Assembly (NCBI GenBank): GCA_028671895.1
Contig: CM053810.1
Location: 58,715,501 to 58,779,500 of the forward strand
Length of the DNA: 64,000 nt
From: Oenanthe sinensis
Taxonomy: Eukaryota > Streptophyta > Magnoliopsida > Apiales > Apiaceae
Reading direction: 5' to 3'
Position numbers and translations under genes: made by a program. The notes beneath the pieces were generated by a model. It ran no database searches. It saw nothing but the letters and a program-made list of their open reading frames with translations, and had not been told where the DNA came from. Positions 50,287-63,918 of the stretch are shown piece after piece (the stretch's first letter is position 1; each line of letters starts with the position of its first letter).

Positions 50287-53200
50287 TCAATTGGAAGGTA
50301 AATCGGACAAAATTTGCTTCATCTTCTCGTAAGTCATAAAAACAATACCAATACTTGGAACCACCTTGTAGTATTCAGGTAGAATCCCTCGATACAAACC
50401 CCGTAAGCCTTCTGCTCGCACTATATGCCGAAAGGTACCAAAAAGACCTGTCTTGTAAACACGAGCTCGGCCCCCTGCTCCTTCCAGTTGCATCCGTCGC
50501 CTCACAAGATCCAATGGGAATGTAACTGCACATGTTTAGTAGAAAATGACATACGAAGAAATTTTCATATTCTACTAGGTTCTTACATTAATTGGCCAAT
50601 ATCTCAAGCAACGGCTTCATTTATCTAAATTAGTGTGCACGTAGCACAAACATAAACTCTGTTTTATTACACTATGTAATAATGCATTAAGTCTCTTCGA
50701 TTCAATCTAGGTTTTATAGATTATTGTAGAGTTTTTATAAAGCTAAGATGCATATGAAAGTCAGAAGCTAGCTACTACCATCAATCCAACAGAGCAAATT
50801 ACATTTTGCATCTCCAAATTCACATGTATTTCACTTTAGTATATATCTACAAGACTAGCAACTAAACCAAGAAGTTTGAATAATAATGAGTGCCAGATGT
50901 GAAATATTTACTTTCAACAAACAGAAAGAATCTCTAAAGATCGGGACATTTTGTTAAATAATGAACAGAAGGCAATAGCAGAGTGAAACTAGTAAAAGTT
51001 GCGAGAATAATTTAAAAAGATAAATAAAATGATGTTAATAATAAAGAAAACGGTCAGATCTCTTGCGCACACACAAAAAAGCACTAGGGGATAATAGTAT
51101 TATTGGTATACCTCTACAAATCAACAAAAGGCGTTTAATTTTGTCATATATCATAGAAACAGGATAGCTGGCCAAATCAATTGGTTGTGCAGGTCTTAAG
51201 TCTTAACCATAGCAATAGTCATTTAGAAAGGATAATTTTCAGCAGGAAACAGCCATGAAAAAGAAAAGAAGGTCACTCATGCTATCACCCATTTGCTGCA
51301 GAAGCGTTATTTAGACATACCATATTCTATCTTATAAGACATACCCTTCTAATTGTGAAAGCTTAATTTAGCTTTAAACAAGTATATGAGAAATTAAGGT
51401 TTTGATTTGGCTACATTAGGGATTATATCTAATGAAGAAAGGGAGACACCTTCTTAGCATGTACCTGACCTGACTGAAATACCCTTGAAAGAGCCAGTGC
51501 AACATTATTCTAAGATTAATATTGTATGTTTGAGCTCTACTATTACTGGCATTTATGAACATTTAAAGCAATCATTTTTCTGTGAAGAGAATCTTTCTTT
51601 AATGCCCTTTTGTGACCATGTATCCGTGTATTTGTATAATGTAGAAAGGGGAGGACCGACGGAAAACTGTTGAAGGGGGTGCATATTAACGGCGGAATAA
51701 TTGGAATGCAAACTGTTATGTTCAAACATCTGGTACTAGGGTGTTTTTAGTTGAATGCTTTACGGTGAAAACTGCCATTAACTCTTATTCTAACAGCAGG
51801 CCAAATTGGAAGCAATCTCTAAGCATAATTAACTCATGCAAGCCTCTAAGATGTATAGACTAAAGTGAAACCAACACTATGTTGGAACACGTAAAAATGA
51901 TTCACTCGTAAAATAGAGCTTGCAATGACAGAGAATAGATTTGTGTACATGCTCGTTAATATTACCCTTAGCTCCAACTACTTGTAGCTTTCCCTTTCAA
52001 ATTCAGGTAGCCTTTTTTTAGCTTGCCACATCACACATGAAATTAAACTAACCCAACACAGCAATGGGGATATAGAATCAAGGGCCATTAGAATAACACA
52101 CTTTAATGAAACCAACTATATAACAGGAAGACACTAAAAAACCACTAATATCATAGTTAAGAATATTGAAGTGCTAAAAAAATTAATAAAGTTTTAACAC
52201 CACATCATGGAAATTAGGTTGAGATTTAAGCAACTTAATCTGAACCAAATAAACTTGAGGCAGCATTATACTGTAGCTTCAACTTGAGTTCGCATTTAAT
52301 TTGGACAAATTGACAGACATGAGAAATACTAGATTTTATTCTTAACATGAGGATCAGTAGTCCTAGCAAGAACAGATGTGCATTGAACTTGCATAAAAAT
52401 ATACTCCTTTATTATAAGGTTTACATTGTGCAACAGAAAACCTTTATACAAAATCAGGGTTGCCAGACTTTATTAATGACATATTATAGTTTTTTGAGTT
52501 TTGACAGTCTTCCTCATATGGCAACATTCTGCCCAAGTACAAAATTCTATATCCCAGCTTATAAGCTTATATAAAAACACCAGCTAAAGAGAATTACTCA
52601 AATCAAACACAACTCAGAATTATGTGATAGTGTGACACTTATACACCTCTATAAATTAAGATCATTCCCAAATACTAGCAGGATACCTGAAAAGGAGGTG
52701 GATAAAGCAGATATTATGACTTTCTATAGTGAGATGGAGGAAAAAAATATTTAATTAACATCCAAAAATACTCTCCTGTGGATAATTTCACTCGGCCACT
52801 TTCCTAAGATACAGTGAGCAAGTAATTACGGAGAACTCTCATCTCCAATAACTAAAAGACTGCCTTCTTAAAAAAAGAGGTCTCTCAATCCTGAAGACAA
52901 ATTGGGGGATACATGTGCATCTGAAAAGACTTTTGTGTAAATTCCCTACTCATCAAATATCCACTTACATATATATTAACATAAGAAACCACTATGTAAT
53001 AGAAGCATAATAGCGTCTTGTTGTTATTGATTCAGGAAAGAGGCTCTTAAATTCAACTTTTATCACATGTGCTGGAATATAAATGAACGATACGCAATCA
53101 GTAAAATCTCTTGTACTTATAATGGCAACACAAACAAGTATGTCTTTGATCTGGCATTGTGTAATCAGTGAGTACAAGGCTGAGAGGAACTTGTGTCTCT

Positions 53201-56200
53201 TTATTCTGGCCAAGGCATACTTATTAATGAAACCACTTTTTTTTAATGACGTAAGTTTTCTGCTCAAAAACTTCATATAATCGTTGAAATGAACTTCCCA
53301 AAAGATACATATTAGATTGAGAATAATAGAAGACCCAACTATATGTAACCCATGTCACAGATTGTAAGGTCCAAAAGAACATAGTTCTCTACTAATAAAA
53401 AAGGAACATGTACTTTTGGGAATATCTTATGCTAGGGAAAACCCACAAAATAATCTCTACATTACTTTGCTGCTATTCTCCTTTTGCATGTCATTCAATT
53501 TATTTTTTACTTTATTTGTTTATATATTCCAGAGGGGGTTAAGGGTTTTACTTAGATTGACTACTTATGCTTGAATGGAGGAACCAGTGAGATGATGATT
53601 TCATCATAACCGCCAAACTGCAAGCAAATTGTAGACAATCCCAACACGAGAAGCATAGCCAGAGGAGAACAGTCTCATGTTTTGTTAGACTGCAATCGTG
53701 GTTACAAATCGTGGTTACAATTCTTATGACTGAACCAACTGCAATATCGGGAGAGTTAGTTATTAAAAAATGTAGTAGATCTCAAGGTAATTACGCATTT
53801 ATTCTTATATAAAAATAAAGTTAGGTTCAACTGATAGAAAGCTTAAAATACACTTATTGTCAATTTCCTTACTACTGTTTTCAAGTGCCAGATACACTTG
53901 TTCTGTTGTCTCTGAATCTAAGGGTCAGTCTGGTTAAACACCTAGTGCAAAGCCTGCGTCTCAACCTGCTTCTCTGCATAAAAAGCATTGAAGACAGCTC
54001 CAGGCGTTAACTTCTTTTGCTATGTATTATCAACACTGCCTAGTAATAGAATTTAATCACTGCTAATTCAAAATAAACTGTCCAATCAGCCCTATGTGGC
54101 AAGATTAATACTAGGCAACAAATTTATATGATACTGCACAAAGATACCTGAAATTTATGAAACCCTTGCACTTTTCCTATTATATGCTTATAAGTATTAC
54201 TGCAAGTTCAAAACTGAGCAAACTCCGTACTAAATTACAGAGAAACTAGTCACAGATATACTCTACTAGTAAAACCTGCACAAATACACTAATAATAGCA
54301 GCAGCAATGGATTTACACAAAGATCTTGACTCCAAAAATAAATTAGTTTGTGAACGTAATAGGGAATTGATTGCATTCTGATTCCTGAAAACATCTAAAG
54401 GAATTATTCAACATATGAAACGACCCCTCTCCGTTCCCCTCCCTTTATCAGTTCTTTTCAGGAAAAAAGGAAGAAATAACTTAATAATAGCATGAGAAAC
54501 ATTTAAAAACTGCACAAAATGCAGGATACTTTAGACAACATCAGTCAAGTGCTGTCCACAAAATTATCCTCAACATAAACTCTGCCTCGCGTAATTTTTA
54601 CGCACTTTGTCTTTAAAAATACCAAAACGTGGTGATAAGGCAAAATAGGGCTGCTGTGTCAATTGAAATAGTAAATTACATACATGTACTGATAGTTTAG
54701 GATAACTCACCTGTTGATGATGCAACACCTGAAAGACTGCCACAAGCGAGACTGACAAGGACAGTAGAGTCGTTGGGTCTGCATCAGTAATATGTAAATT
54801 AATATTAAATCAGTGTGCATATGTTTGACCAAAACAGGGAGAGGAGGAGAAAATGCATTACATAGCTTTCGCAATGAGAACTAAGGAATTAATTAAAAAA
54901 TAATTACCTATGTGAAAGCCAATAAAATCTCATTGTGTCATATACAGAGAAACTAATGGCTAAGTTGGGACCAACACCCTGCATTAGTGGCTGAAATTAA
55001 AACTACATACAAATAATGATAATCATAACTCAGACTGCATTTACAACTAATAAATACCAACAAAGTTGCTCCAAGTCCTTTATAGAGGCCGAACACCCCT
55101 TCTTCTTTGCTGATGGTACGCAAAGTATGCCCTATGCCTCTATAGTAGATTACATTTGTCTGAAAAAGGCAGAACACAATTCAAGTAGCTTCAGAAATGA
55201 ATGAATGCTTATTGCCACAGAAATGAAGATTAAAGCAAAAACCTGCATTATTTGTACTACCTGAGCAGCCAGACGAGTCCTCACAAGATCCAAGGGGTAA
55301 GTAACAGAGGCAGCAGTTATTCCAGCTAGACCTCCACTAAAGAGTCGTATGCCAAGGTCTGTACTTATTTTTTCGTTACTATTTTCAATCCCCAAAATAA
55401 TTTGTAGTAACTGCAAAGTTAAAGTATATCCAATTCAATGACAGCAAGATAAGAGGAAAACCCATGAATGCAAACATTAGTATGTATGAAGAGAATCCTC
55501 AACAGAAAGGTTGTACCAACATTCTTGTAGCGTTCGAAAGCATAAAAACTGATGGAAGAATAAGGAAGACGGTGAGCAATAGTAACCAAATTTCCCTTCC
55601 ACAAAGCACGAACTCCTTCTTCTGAGATAATACGTGAAGCCTCCCGCCATATGCAAGCCTTTCTCATGTTAGCAACATCACAATGCATGCCTTGCACCTG
55701 CAGAAACAGATTACTATTATTATATCACAAGGTTTGGAAATGACGAAATAACAGTATTTTAATTAATTATGTTGTCCTTTTTTACGGTATGCTACGTATT
55801 TCCAATGCATTTGCTTTTCAAGTGTACGGCTTTGGCCATGAGAGTGAGAAGGAGCCTTGCCACTAGGCTATCAATGAATCTTCTCCATCCGTCCTTTCAA
55901 CCACAGTCGAAACAACTATTATCACAATTACTAACTGGCATCTTACTGATAGCTCTAGAAAGAAGATGAACTGTAATAGTAGCCCGCCCAACTTAGAGCC
56001 TGTTTGGCAAATAGCTTTAAGCCCGTCTTAAAGCTGTTTCTGACTGACTTTAAGCTTAAAAATGTTTGTTTGTGTAATAAGTCAGAAACTGACTTAAAGT
56101 CAGAAATAAGTCAGAAACCGACTTAAAGACAGAAGTAAGTATTAAGTACTTTTTTCAGTGACTTGTTTTTTTATTTTTCTATTTTTATAAAAATTATCTG

Positions 56201-56915
56201 TATGTAATAAATTACTCGTAAGTCACTTTTATTTTTATTATTATATTTTTAAAAACTCACAAGTCACTCATAAGTCAAAATTACCCAAACGTACATTTTA
56301 AGCTCCCGGCTTATCACGTTAAGCCACTTTAAGTCATAAGTCACAATTTTAAGTTTAGCCAAACGGACTCTTATATTAGAAACCATATATTTTCTATACA
56401 ATGAATCCCTAGTTTACAATGCATTATAAACCATTTCTGACTATACGCCTAAAGGCCTGACGATATAAGATTAAAAAAAGCCAAATTTACAAATTACTAA
56501 TAGCATTGGTAAACAGCATAGGCTCTAGCTATACCACAGCCCTAGAATATGTTCAAATTTTACATCTTCATAAACCTAATTACAAATTAAATTCTTCAAA
56601 AAACACTAATTTCAATTCAAAGTTGAAGCATATCAAATTCAAACTAAAATAAAATAATATTGCAAATAGAGTTGAGAAATGAACCTGAAAGAGGATAGTA
56701 AGGCGGGCGAGAGGAGCCGTACAGGTCTTACTAACAGCGCCGGCGACACCTCCGGCGAGAAGCTGCGAAATCGTACCGATCTGAGATTGATGATGATGCA
56801 TCGCTCGTCGTTGCTGCTGTTGCTGAGACACAATCTTGTGCGCCGCCGCAGCGCCAGCGCCGTCGGCGACGAGGCCGCCGTGGCCGGAATTAAGAACGGT
56901 AGCTTCCGTTTGCAT
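50287..56915 (-). CDS. Mitochondrial carrier family (SLC25) transporter
   Basis: Seven minus-strand exons, 56915-56685, 55697-55521, 55410-55261, 55159-55058, 54978-54908, 54778-54711 and 50525-50287, join to 1038 nt (345 residues) with GT-AG introns. Residues 1-47 form a low-complexity head rich in alanine, glutamine and histidine (SQQQQQRRAMHHHQSQ). Three carrier repeats follow, each about 100 residues, with signatures CTAPLARLTILF, TYPLDLVRTRL and TFPLDLVRRRMQLEG, and repeat ends ALWKGNLVTIAHRLPYS, GLYKGLGATLLGVGP and GLYRGILPEYYKVVP. Such proteins exchange solutes across the inner mitochondrial membrane. The RRMQLEGAGGRARVY segment and head resemble the Arabidopsis At3g53940 group, near CoA and adenine nucleotide carriers; substrate is not settled. 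The first signature has alanine where most carriers have aspartate. Intron 6 is 4.2 kb. Confidence 0.94.
55996..56370. mobile_element. Tourist-type MITE, 375 bp, in carrier intron 1
   Basis: The ends GAGCCTGTTTGGCAAA and, from the right, GAGTCCGTTTGGCTAAA are flanked by TTA on both sides (55993-55995 and 56371-56373), as for PIF/Harbinger elements. Internal GACTTAAAGTCAGAAATAAG-type units repeat in direct and inverted orientation. There is no coding capacity. Confidence 0.85.
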
Positions 56916-59900
56916 TTGTAATATTGAGATTATCGAGAATTGTGCGTTGCGTGGTTTCAACAAAAAGAGGATTAGAAAAGAAAGCAAGTCGGTTAAGAGG
57001 ATGGTAGAGTGTATTTGTCTACATACATTTGGGTATAATTATACTTACACGCGAGTAAGTATATGTGGTAAGAATATTCTGTGGAGATTGGCACGGGTGC
57101 GCTTTCCCCATTTCTTGTTTTTGTTTTTTTTTGAAAATTCGAGTATTTTTTGATAAAATAACAAATTTGAATTAAAAAAATTATTTAATAAACTTGTCAA
57201 GTTTAATTTAATTTGATTCAGTTGGATAAGAAAAGTGGAAATGTTGAATTTCATAAGTGCATACTTAATTAATATTTAAAATATAAAAAATTGAATTATT
57301 TAATCAAAATATAGTTAGGAATTTGATAAGTTCTACCCCGCTCAATTTTAATAAATAATATGAATTCAAATTTGATAAAACATATTTTATTAGTGGAGTA
57401 TGTTTATTAAAGAATAAACTTGAGCAACACAGAAGTATAATGACCCTATTTTCCAAGTTGCCAAAACATTGACATTGGTTCCTAGTCCTCCTTGACTCCT
57501 TGCCCAACTTGCTTAGGTGTGACTTGTGAGATGGCACAGCACCACATTTTGGTCATTTAACACAAGGATGAGGCTCTGCACAAGTATTGAGTAGAAATTT
57601 TGCACCATAGATGAATAGAGTATCCTCTTGCAACAATAGACATAAGTACATAACTATCAAAAACCTAACAAACCTCTAGCACCCTAGAGCTTGATTAATT
57701 GTATCCCTAACACCCAAAAATTTAAATTATATAAACATAGAACCTCAATAATGTTAAATTATAGTATAAATATGGCCGAGTCCAAAGCAATGGATTTGCA
57801 TCACTCCAATTAATATGTGAGATGTTAAAAAAAGAGAACAATTTGATGATCCACGCATCAAATGAGGTTTTAGATTATTTTTTTCAAATTCGAAATGGAC
57901 ACGCAAATTCCTAATAATTTCACAAGTAGGAGTATAGTTTTGTTTTTATGTTGGAGTTAAAGGTTTGCTCTGTAAACGAGGACACCGTAAGGTTTCAATG
58001 TTTTTGTACAAATTGAAGGCACAACATTACTGATCAAGAATCATTTGTTCAACATACGCTTTACTAGAGTGAAGTACAAGAGTATTAGTATTTATGTTTA
58101 TAATAAAATTGGGGAAATGAGGCTTCAAGAGAGCAAATGCTAAACAAAGATGTGAGTTGTGCAGAAAAATGCGAGTACAAAAATAACATTTGAATTTTTG
58201 AACTCTGACAGAAATAGTTGAATGCGGGATCTTGGATAATCTGTAGTTTTACGTGCTTTTACCGCAATCAAAATTTTAATACATTGAGCACTGCAGTTAC
58301 ATAATTAAAAAAAAATTAATTATACATTACATATTATATTGTTGTGTCATTAATAATAAACAAACAAATTTGTACAAAATTGGAAGTCATGAATATTAAA
58401 ATGGTTAAATTAACAAAATAATAATATCATACTAATAAATATAAATGAATGAAATTAAAGTAAATAAAAATGAGCTATTCAGCTGTTATAAATAAAATAG
58501 ATATTTCACGTATATTATATATAGAAAAAAATGTTCTTAGGACAAGAAACATGCCTAAAATTATAAAGATTTTATATATAAATATCAATAATGATAATTT
58601 TATAAATTTAAAGTTCAATTATTACATATACAGTTTTACCCTAATTCATTTGTATAAAATTTTATGCTAAGCCTCGTTTGATTGATATAACCCTAAGGTA
58701 ACTACAACTTCCTTGAATCTATATAGGTTAGAGTGTTAATTAAACCAAATAACTAAAAGTTCTTGTGTATTTAGAATTAGCCCAAAACAATGTAACTAGT
58801 TACATTGTTTATATATTATCCTTTAAATGAATTGAAAAATTATATTTAATAATAATTATATCTTAAAATGTATTTTAAATAATATATATGAAAAATAGTT
58901 TTATAAAACTTTTTAATTTTTTACATGTATATTAACTTATGATAAAAAAATTATTATACAAATATTTTTTTGATATTTTTTCTAAAACAAAATTTGATAT
59001 TAGACTTTTTTGAAACAATTTTTCGATAATTGATTAAATATTTAGTTATTAAAGCTCAAATATATTTATATTTTTAATATTTTAAAAATTAAATAGAAAT
59101 ATTTATACTTTTATTCATTTATTAAAATTTATAAATTAAGTTTTGTAGTCATTGTAAATAAAACTACTTGAAACTATTTAACATAAAAATTACCTAGAAA
59201 GTTGAGAAACCAATTAAACAAAATCAAGAATGCAAGTTATACCAAATACAGATTATTTATTTCCCAGGAACCGGAAATTGTAACTTGTTACAAAGAACTT
59301 CAAGTTACTTGTGCAACTACAAAACCTGCTACCAAACTAAACCTGTAGTTACCATTTACCACTAATCACTTGCCAGAGATCAACTCTTCAAGACTTGAAC
59401 TAGTACCTTATTTTTTATAGCGCGTTTAAAAGGAGGGTAAAGAGGTAACACAATTATGAATCCTAATATTTTTCTGCAGTCACAAGTCCATAACTGCTGC
59501 AAAATACTGAAGATCTTCATCATATCTTCCAAGTACAAACATGACTTGATTTTGATTTGTTCTACGTTGAAATAAATAAATAAAATATTAAACTATAAGG
59601 TAAGAGATTCAATTTGTGAGAATTTTATAAAAAACGTTATAAATTATAAACTTTATTACCAGAGTGTATCATGCAACTATAGTCCGTGCAACACCCCGAT
59701 TACAAGTAGAAGAGTATTAACTCTGAGAAAGGGATGCACTGGCACTTGACAAAATGCAAGCTTCAAGGTGGAGATCATCTGAAGCAAGAAGCAAGCTTGC
59801 GGGTTATCATGTTTCGTGATAAGTGAATAATTATTATTAATTCATCCCTATAATTTAAGTATTTTTGTATGAAATTGGATTATTATTTAATGTGTTTTAA

Positions 59901-60605
59901 TGTTTTATAGTAGGAAGTAAGAAGTTAATGGATTGGAACTTGAAGTGCAAAATTTGGAGTAAAATCATTCAAAATTCAGATTTTTGGACAGTTGTATTTT
60001 CTTTATAGTTTGGGCTCTATCTGGAGTTCTACAAGTCCGTTCTCTGCCCGTAAGCAGTCATTGGAAAGGTTGGGAAAAGACCTGTAATTCTATCATGAGC
60101 CAGGAGTTTACATCTTCTCTCATCTGCCCAGCAAAGCCCAGCAACGGCAGCATCCGAATTTCCTATTTAGAAATATAATCTATTAAGGAATATTTCTTGT
60201 ATTTTATTTTATTCATTAAAAGCACTTGTAAATAGAATAGTTATTGATTATTCAGTTATTAGAGAGGAGGTAGTTTGATAGAATAGAACCCTAAACTAGA
60301 CAACGGAGAAGAAACAACGAGATCTTGAAGAAGACACAAACCGTTGTCTTAGAGATCGGAGATTGAAGCCACGTCATAATGAGTTTTATCTTTCCTTCAT
60401 CTTCTTTATTCCTTAATTGTGTTTTGCTTTGAGATGATGTATTAATTGCTATTCTAGGACTTTGATGAATTCTTGAGTTTATATATAAGCATTCTTTTTA
60501 TCCTTTGTTTTGTGTTCATATAATCATTTGTATTGATTTGCCCAATGCTTTTCAAAGAGTAATTAATTTTGAAATTAATTTATTAATTTAAATGATGCTT
60601 GGAAG
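56916..60605. other. Long AT-rich intergenic region
   Basis: The carrier's upstream region occupies the first few hundred bases. No gene is supported further on. At 58672-59370 the sequence GCCTCGTTTGATTGATATAA faces a loosely inverse GTTACTACAGG-type stretch, but no target duplication was found. At 59980-60420 the composition is more mixed, and an AAAGCACTTGTAAATAGAAT to GAACCCTAAACTAG stretch with downstream CTTTCCTTCATCTTC has the look of a retrotransposon long terminal repeat or leader; no second copy is in the window. Confidence 0.45.
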
Positions 60606-61228
60606 TAGGTGTGTACACGGTTTGGTCAACCCGATCAATCCAATCAAAACCGGTCATTTTTCGACTGATCCAAACTGATTTTTTCCAACCCGGTATATAC
60701 TCGGATTGAAAATACGTCAACCCGGTTTAAATGGGTTGGATATGGGTTTTGATTTTTAAAATCCGATCCAATCCAACCCGATCCGATCCGATTAAAAATA
60801 AGATAATTAATAAATAACTCAAATGTCCAATAATATCAACATCATTGAAATTTAATGATTGATTCATCTATTTTATGATATAGTTCAAATTTAAAGACTA
60901 TGTCTAGTGTTTAATAAATTTCTTTTGATGTGTTAAAATTTAGATATTTAAGTCCTATGTTATTTGTGTTGCATTAATGATTGCAATATTTTGTTGAACT
61001 ATTTCTAAATTGTTTTGAACTTTCATTTTCAGTTTTATTTTGTTTTGATAAAAAATTTATTTATATATTTATTAACCCGATCAAACCGATCCAAACCGAA
61101 ATACATTAAATGAGTTGGTTTACAAATTCTATTTTCATGGGTTGAGTTGAAAATTTACAAACCCGATTAAATTGGATTGAGTTGTTAAAATTCATCAATC
61201 CGCCCATCCCGATCCGTGTACACCCGTA
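60606..61228. mobile_element. hAT-type MITE, 623 bp, CCGATC-rich
   Basis: The ends TAGGTGTGTACACGG and, inverted from the right, TACGGGTGTACACGG are flanked by an exact 8-bp duplication CTTGGAAG (60598-60605 and 61229-61236), typical of hAT transposition. Both ends consist of AACCCGATC, CCGATCC and GGTTTGG motifs on either strand; the middle 350 bp are plain AT-rich DNA. There is no coding capacity. Confidence 0.9.
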
Positions 61229-63701
61229 CTTGGAAGAGACAACTTGATAAAGAACCAATCAATATAACTTGAGATTAATAATTGTTGATTTGTGTGTAGG
61301 ATAGGAATATACCTAATCACCTCAAGTAGTCAAATGAGGGCTACATATTAATGTTTCTCATGAATTTAAATTCTGCATAGACATATGAGAGTTAATCTTA
61401 TGAGTTAGAATCACTTGAAATTCGAAAGATCCCTGTGATTATTTATATACCCTGGACTTGTGGTTAGAACAACATGAAAACAAAGATGACAAAAAATGCT
61501 TGGAGGAAGTTAAAGGCCTGGATATTTTTACTCTTGTTTCATTTTTAAGTTGGTTTGTATGTTTTTATATTTTAGGAGTAGTTTATAATATAAATTTAAT
61601 CATATTTTATTGAACTTGAATCGAGAGAACGGTAGTGTTTGATTATTAAAAACTTAAATTAATCCTCATGGGAATGAATTTTATACACTATTTGTTATGA
61701 TGCATACTCTTGCGTTAAGGTTGCATTTTGCAAAGCATTTCATCATTTTTATATGTATATTTTTGTGTGCATGAGACTGATGCAACATATTAGAGGGAGT
61801 TTGGTTCATGATTAAAAAATCCAAAATTTAATCACATATGTTAGTGTTGGAATTAGCAATTTAGTAACAAACCATATCATTCCCCTGTATCCATTTAACT
61901 CATTTGCCATACCTTCCATTCCTGGCATCTATCCAAACGCTCCCTCAATAACATACAAAAATGTTATGTACGGTACTTAAAGACTGACAACTGACTACCA
62001 TTTGCTAGCTAGCTGAAACAATTTTATTTACCATTTCTCGTAACATCATCTTGCTATGGCAAGTGAATTGCATCTAGAGACTTTATTTATTTACGTTTTA
62101 TTCTTCAAGTAATTCATTTTCGAAATCGAATGAAGAATTCAAGGTATGATTTTTCGCTGTGACTAATATTCTATTAATGGCATGAGTTTCTTCCTCTTGC
62201 AATACGGAGGATGGGGTTTTAAGCATTGCAGACCAGCTAGAATGAGTTTATGTTGAGATATACTAATGATTGTTAATATCTCCTTCATTTCTATTGTGAT
62301 CCCTTAATATTTGACATTCATAGATAGGATGCGAAAAGTTTCAAAGGGGCACTTTATTTTATTTTGGACTAATTATTGTGATATGATTTTCAATATAGTA
62401 AACCTCATCATCTTCTTTTTTGGATAAGAAAACCCCTCTTTATGGATAAAGATATGATTTACAAACTTAAGATAAGAACCTTATCCTTATCAAACCTTGT
62501 TCTCGTATCTATCTTGCTCAAAACTACATTATATTTTTATAATTATATAGAAGATAGGTCCACTATGAAGCAGCCAAATGAACAGCTGGGAACAAAAAAC
62601 GTCCAATCCCAGCAGTACTTTGTAACAGCTAAGATTAAGCATTACATATAACATATATCCTAAATATATGTACTAATTCAACAAGAACCACGTATAGCAA
62701 TGACTTATAATTACCATTAAGCCCTCCTGAACGATTGATGATTGATCATAGGGTCGGGCCATATATGATAGTTCACAAACTGACCACAGCTTTGTTTGTG
62801 TATATGAAAAATCGTATGATTCGTACATACAGGGTGCTGGGACACCCACATATTCCTACATATTAATATTTTTGTATCTATTATTTTATGTCTTGGCAAC
62901 AAGTTGATATTAAAAAAGCTAAATCTATCATATTCTTCAAGAAGTTGCAGTAAAACAAGCGGAGATGGGTCATCTTCTGCACAAAGATAAGTGACCAATA
63001 TTGGGCTGTAATTCTCGAAGAATAAGTGAATAACTCGAAGGAAAGTTGTGAATGTAATGTTAATTTCATTGCATAGCTTTTGTAAAATGTGCAGGGGAAT
63101 AAAGGAATAACAGAAATGGTCAAGTAATCGGTTGATGACCTATTTCGAATTGATTCCAAGTTGTGTGTTTGAGAGAGAGGCTGACTTGCCAATTTTCTCC
63201 TGCAGAAACTACTCTCTATGGTCCTAGGCTCCAATCTCTCTCAAGTCTCAACCAAGAGACAAAAGTCAAACAGATACAATATCCAACTAGCTGTAGCAAC
63301 AGGATGAGGAAGACATTGGTATATCCATTACTTCTTCTTCTTCTACTAGTATCTAACTAGATACAAACTAAGGTTTTATATGAGGTCAATATAGGTAGGG
63401 AATGTTTCGTATGGATGAGTGATGACAATACGAACTAGTTATACATCCCCAGTCTTGTAATTCGGTAAACACTTCACTTTTCTTGACAGTAAAAGGTCCA
63501 AGGCTCAAGTCTAATGAAAACATGTGTGCAAGTATAAGCTTAAGGATCCTGCCAAAACTATGCTTTCCTGCTTATATATATGTCAAAGCACATGTTGAAC
63601 ATCTACTAATACATCCATCCCGAATGTCAATATATCCCAAGCATCAAGAGCACTTCTGGACTCTGGTTAATTACAAATATAAGTAACAAGGTTATAACAT
63701 T
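61229..63701. other. AT-rich intergenic DNA
   Basis: No gene is supported. Frames of 60 to 120 codons in 62440-63690 show no family motifs and lie on both strands. No further element with clear ends was recognised. Confidence 0.5.
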
Positions 63702-63918
63702 GTGGCTGTTTGGGGTTCCTTAAACTTAAAATAAGTTACTTATTTTATTTTTATTTTTTTACATATTTTCATATTTTTTTAAAGATAAATATTTATTTTA
63801 GTATTTTAAAGATAAAATAAAAAATAAGTTATTTATTTTCAGAAAAAGTACATACATACCTACTTTTTTCCGGAAATAAGGGATTATTTCCGGAAAATAA
63901 GTGGAGCCAAACAGCCCC
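63702..63918. repeat. Foldback repeat, copy 2 of the family at 40601-40819
   Basis: The left end GTGGCTGTTTGGGGTTCC and the inverse right end GGGGCTGTTTGGCTCC are related. The body carries AAAATAAGTTACTTATTTT, GAAAAAGTACATACATACC and CCGGAAATAAGGGATTATTT, shared with the other copy. The flanks (ATT and AAT) extend the inversion, so the target duplication cannot be defined. Confidence 0.7.

Noticed and set aside
58672..59370. Possible foldback element starting GCCTCGTTTGATTG
   Set aside because: The two sides are only loosely complementary and no target duplication was found.
59980..60420. Possible solo long terminal repeat
   Set aside because: The composition is suggestive, but there is no second copy, clear TG...CA border or duplication in the window.
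62442..63686. Several 60- to 117-codon frames near the right edge
   Set aside because: They have no recognisable motif, no splice-consistent neighbours and normal chance length for this composition.
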